Assembly: GCF_032884065.1 (NCBI RefSeq)
Contig: NC_088863.1
Span: 40,891,076-40,955,075 of the forward strand
Length of the DNA: 64,000 bases
DNA from: Artemia franciscana
Taxonomy: Eukaryota; Arthropoda; Branchiopoda; Anostraca; Artemiidae
Reading direction: 5' to 3'
In this document: piece by piece, positions 63,532 to 64,000 of the stretch
Numbering within the stretch: position 1 is the stretch's first letter
Layout: every line of letters starts with the position of its first letter
The notes under the pieces: model-generated
What the model saw: the letters and a program-made list of their open reading frames with translations, nothing else
Database searches by the model: none
What the model was told of the DNA's origin: nothing
Made by a program: the position numbers and the translations under genes

Positions 63532-64000
63532 TTAAGAAGATCTTAAAGAGGGCTGAAATGTTTGTGAGAATACCATCATTGCCGTTCTGTTTCTGCTATT
63601 TTCCCCCTTGTGCGAAAGCACCGGATGGTTGCTCGCCCCCCCCATTGCACTTCCTGGCTGAAGGGCCGAGAAACGGAGATCAGCACCGCCGGTAGGGACT
63701 GTAAAGTCTAAAGCCGAATTCTTTACCTTTATTTCCCCCCTAGTGTTCAAGTATCCTAGCAGTGCCTGCATTGGTTTCTTGCAAACATAGCCACCAAGAT
63801 TGTCACTTCTCAGTCGGAGCAAATTCACAATCCGATAATTGAGGAGAAAATGAATTACTGACGTCTGCTCGTTCCCATACAATTTACTGGCCATACTGAG
63901 CTTAAAAGTATCCTGTGTTCCCGCGGAAAACGGATTTCTAAGTTCGAAATGATCATGTCCAACAGGGAAATAAGAAATGTCTATAATACTCTTCACCTGA
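63532..64000 (-). CDS. Unidentified open frame running off the window edge
   Basis: An open frame of about 154 codons from the right edge to a stop at 63532. It contains SYFPVGHDHFELRNPFSAGT, FKLSMASKLYGNEQTSVIHF and GGYVCKKPMQALLGYLNTRG. I do not recognise the family. The region is richer in G and C than its surroundings, which favours real coding or a young mobile element. A consensus-like donor (aataaag/gtaaag, near 63730) could end an exon, leaving the poorly structured C-terminal part as intron. There is no ATG at the start, so the 5' part lies outside. The PIGS exon 1 it would need to be is much shorter, and this does not resemble it. Confidence 0.4.
   Translation of the reverse strand, partial: QVKSIIDISYFPVGHDHFELRNPFSAGTQDTFKLSMASKLYGNEQTSVIHFLLNYRIVNLLRLRSDNLGGYVCKKPMQALLGYLNTRGEIKVKNSALDFTVPTGGADLRFSALQPGSAMGGASNHPVLSHKGENSRNRTAMMVFSQTFQPSLRSS

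Overview
The window is a stretch of an AT-rich, intron-rich animal nuclear genome. It shows GT-AG spliced exons, several families of non-LTR retrotransposon, piggyBac and hAT DNA transposons, and MITE-like palindromes. The repeat mix suggests an arthropod, possibly a crustacean, but I cannot name a species. There is no bacterial gene organisation.

Only one host gene can be supported. It is on the minus strand and encodes PIG-S, a subunit of the GPI transamidase of the endoplasmic reticulum. Eight coding exons lie at 58892-58668, 52942-52742, 45847-45629, 39441-39268, 37208-36970, 30956-30837, 27479-27256 and 14601-14457. All splice phases agree, and together they encode about 514 residues up to a TGA stop. 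A short 5' exon with the initiator Met was not found and must lie above 58892, inside or beyond the window. The introns are 2.1 to 12.7 kb long and hold most of the mobile DNA.

Layout from left to right. 1-14.4 kb lies downstream of PIGS: diverged dispersed repeats with a small hAT-like MITE (1.4-3.0 kb), short tandem repeats (3.4-3.8 kb), inverted-repeat elements (4.1-7.2 kb) including a TA-flanked palindromic MITE, two adjacent decayed LINEs on the minus strand (7.6-12.5 kb), and a partial hairpin-ended repeat. 14.5-58.9 kb is PIGS. Intron 8 holds an element with internal ~285-bp tandem units, a tRNA-Pro-like relic, a LINE, a piggyBac relic split by a 2.6-kb hAT-like element, and a second LINE. 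Intron 6 holds another LINE and a 1.7-kb repeat ending in a long hairpin. Intron 4 holds an (AT)n tract, a hAT transposase relic and an unusual templated duplication. Intron 3 holds inverted copies of the 1.7-kb repeat, and intron 2 holds a second piggyBac relic. 58.9-64 kb contains a 73-nt poly(A) tract, a LINE relic and an unidentified, relatively GC-rich open frame reaching the window edge.

I did not find a new multi-gene system. The most interesting structures are the uncharacterised repeat family with near-perfect ~290-bp hairpins, two copies of which flank PIGS exons 4-6 in opposite orientation; the nested hAT-in-piggyBac insertion with an 8-bp target duplication; and the 59-bp duplication around a 210-bp segment copied from 1.4 kb away.
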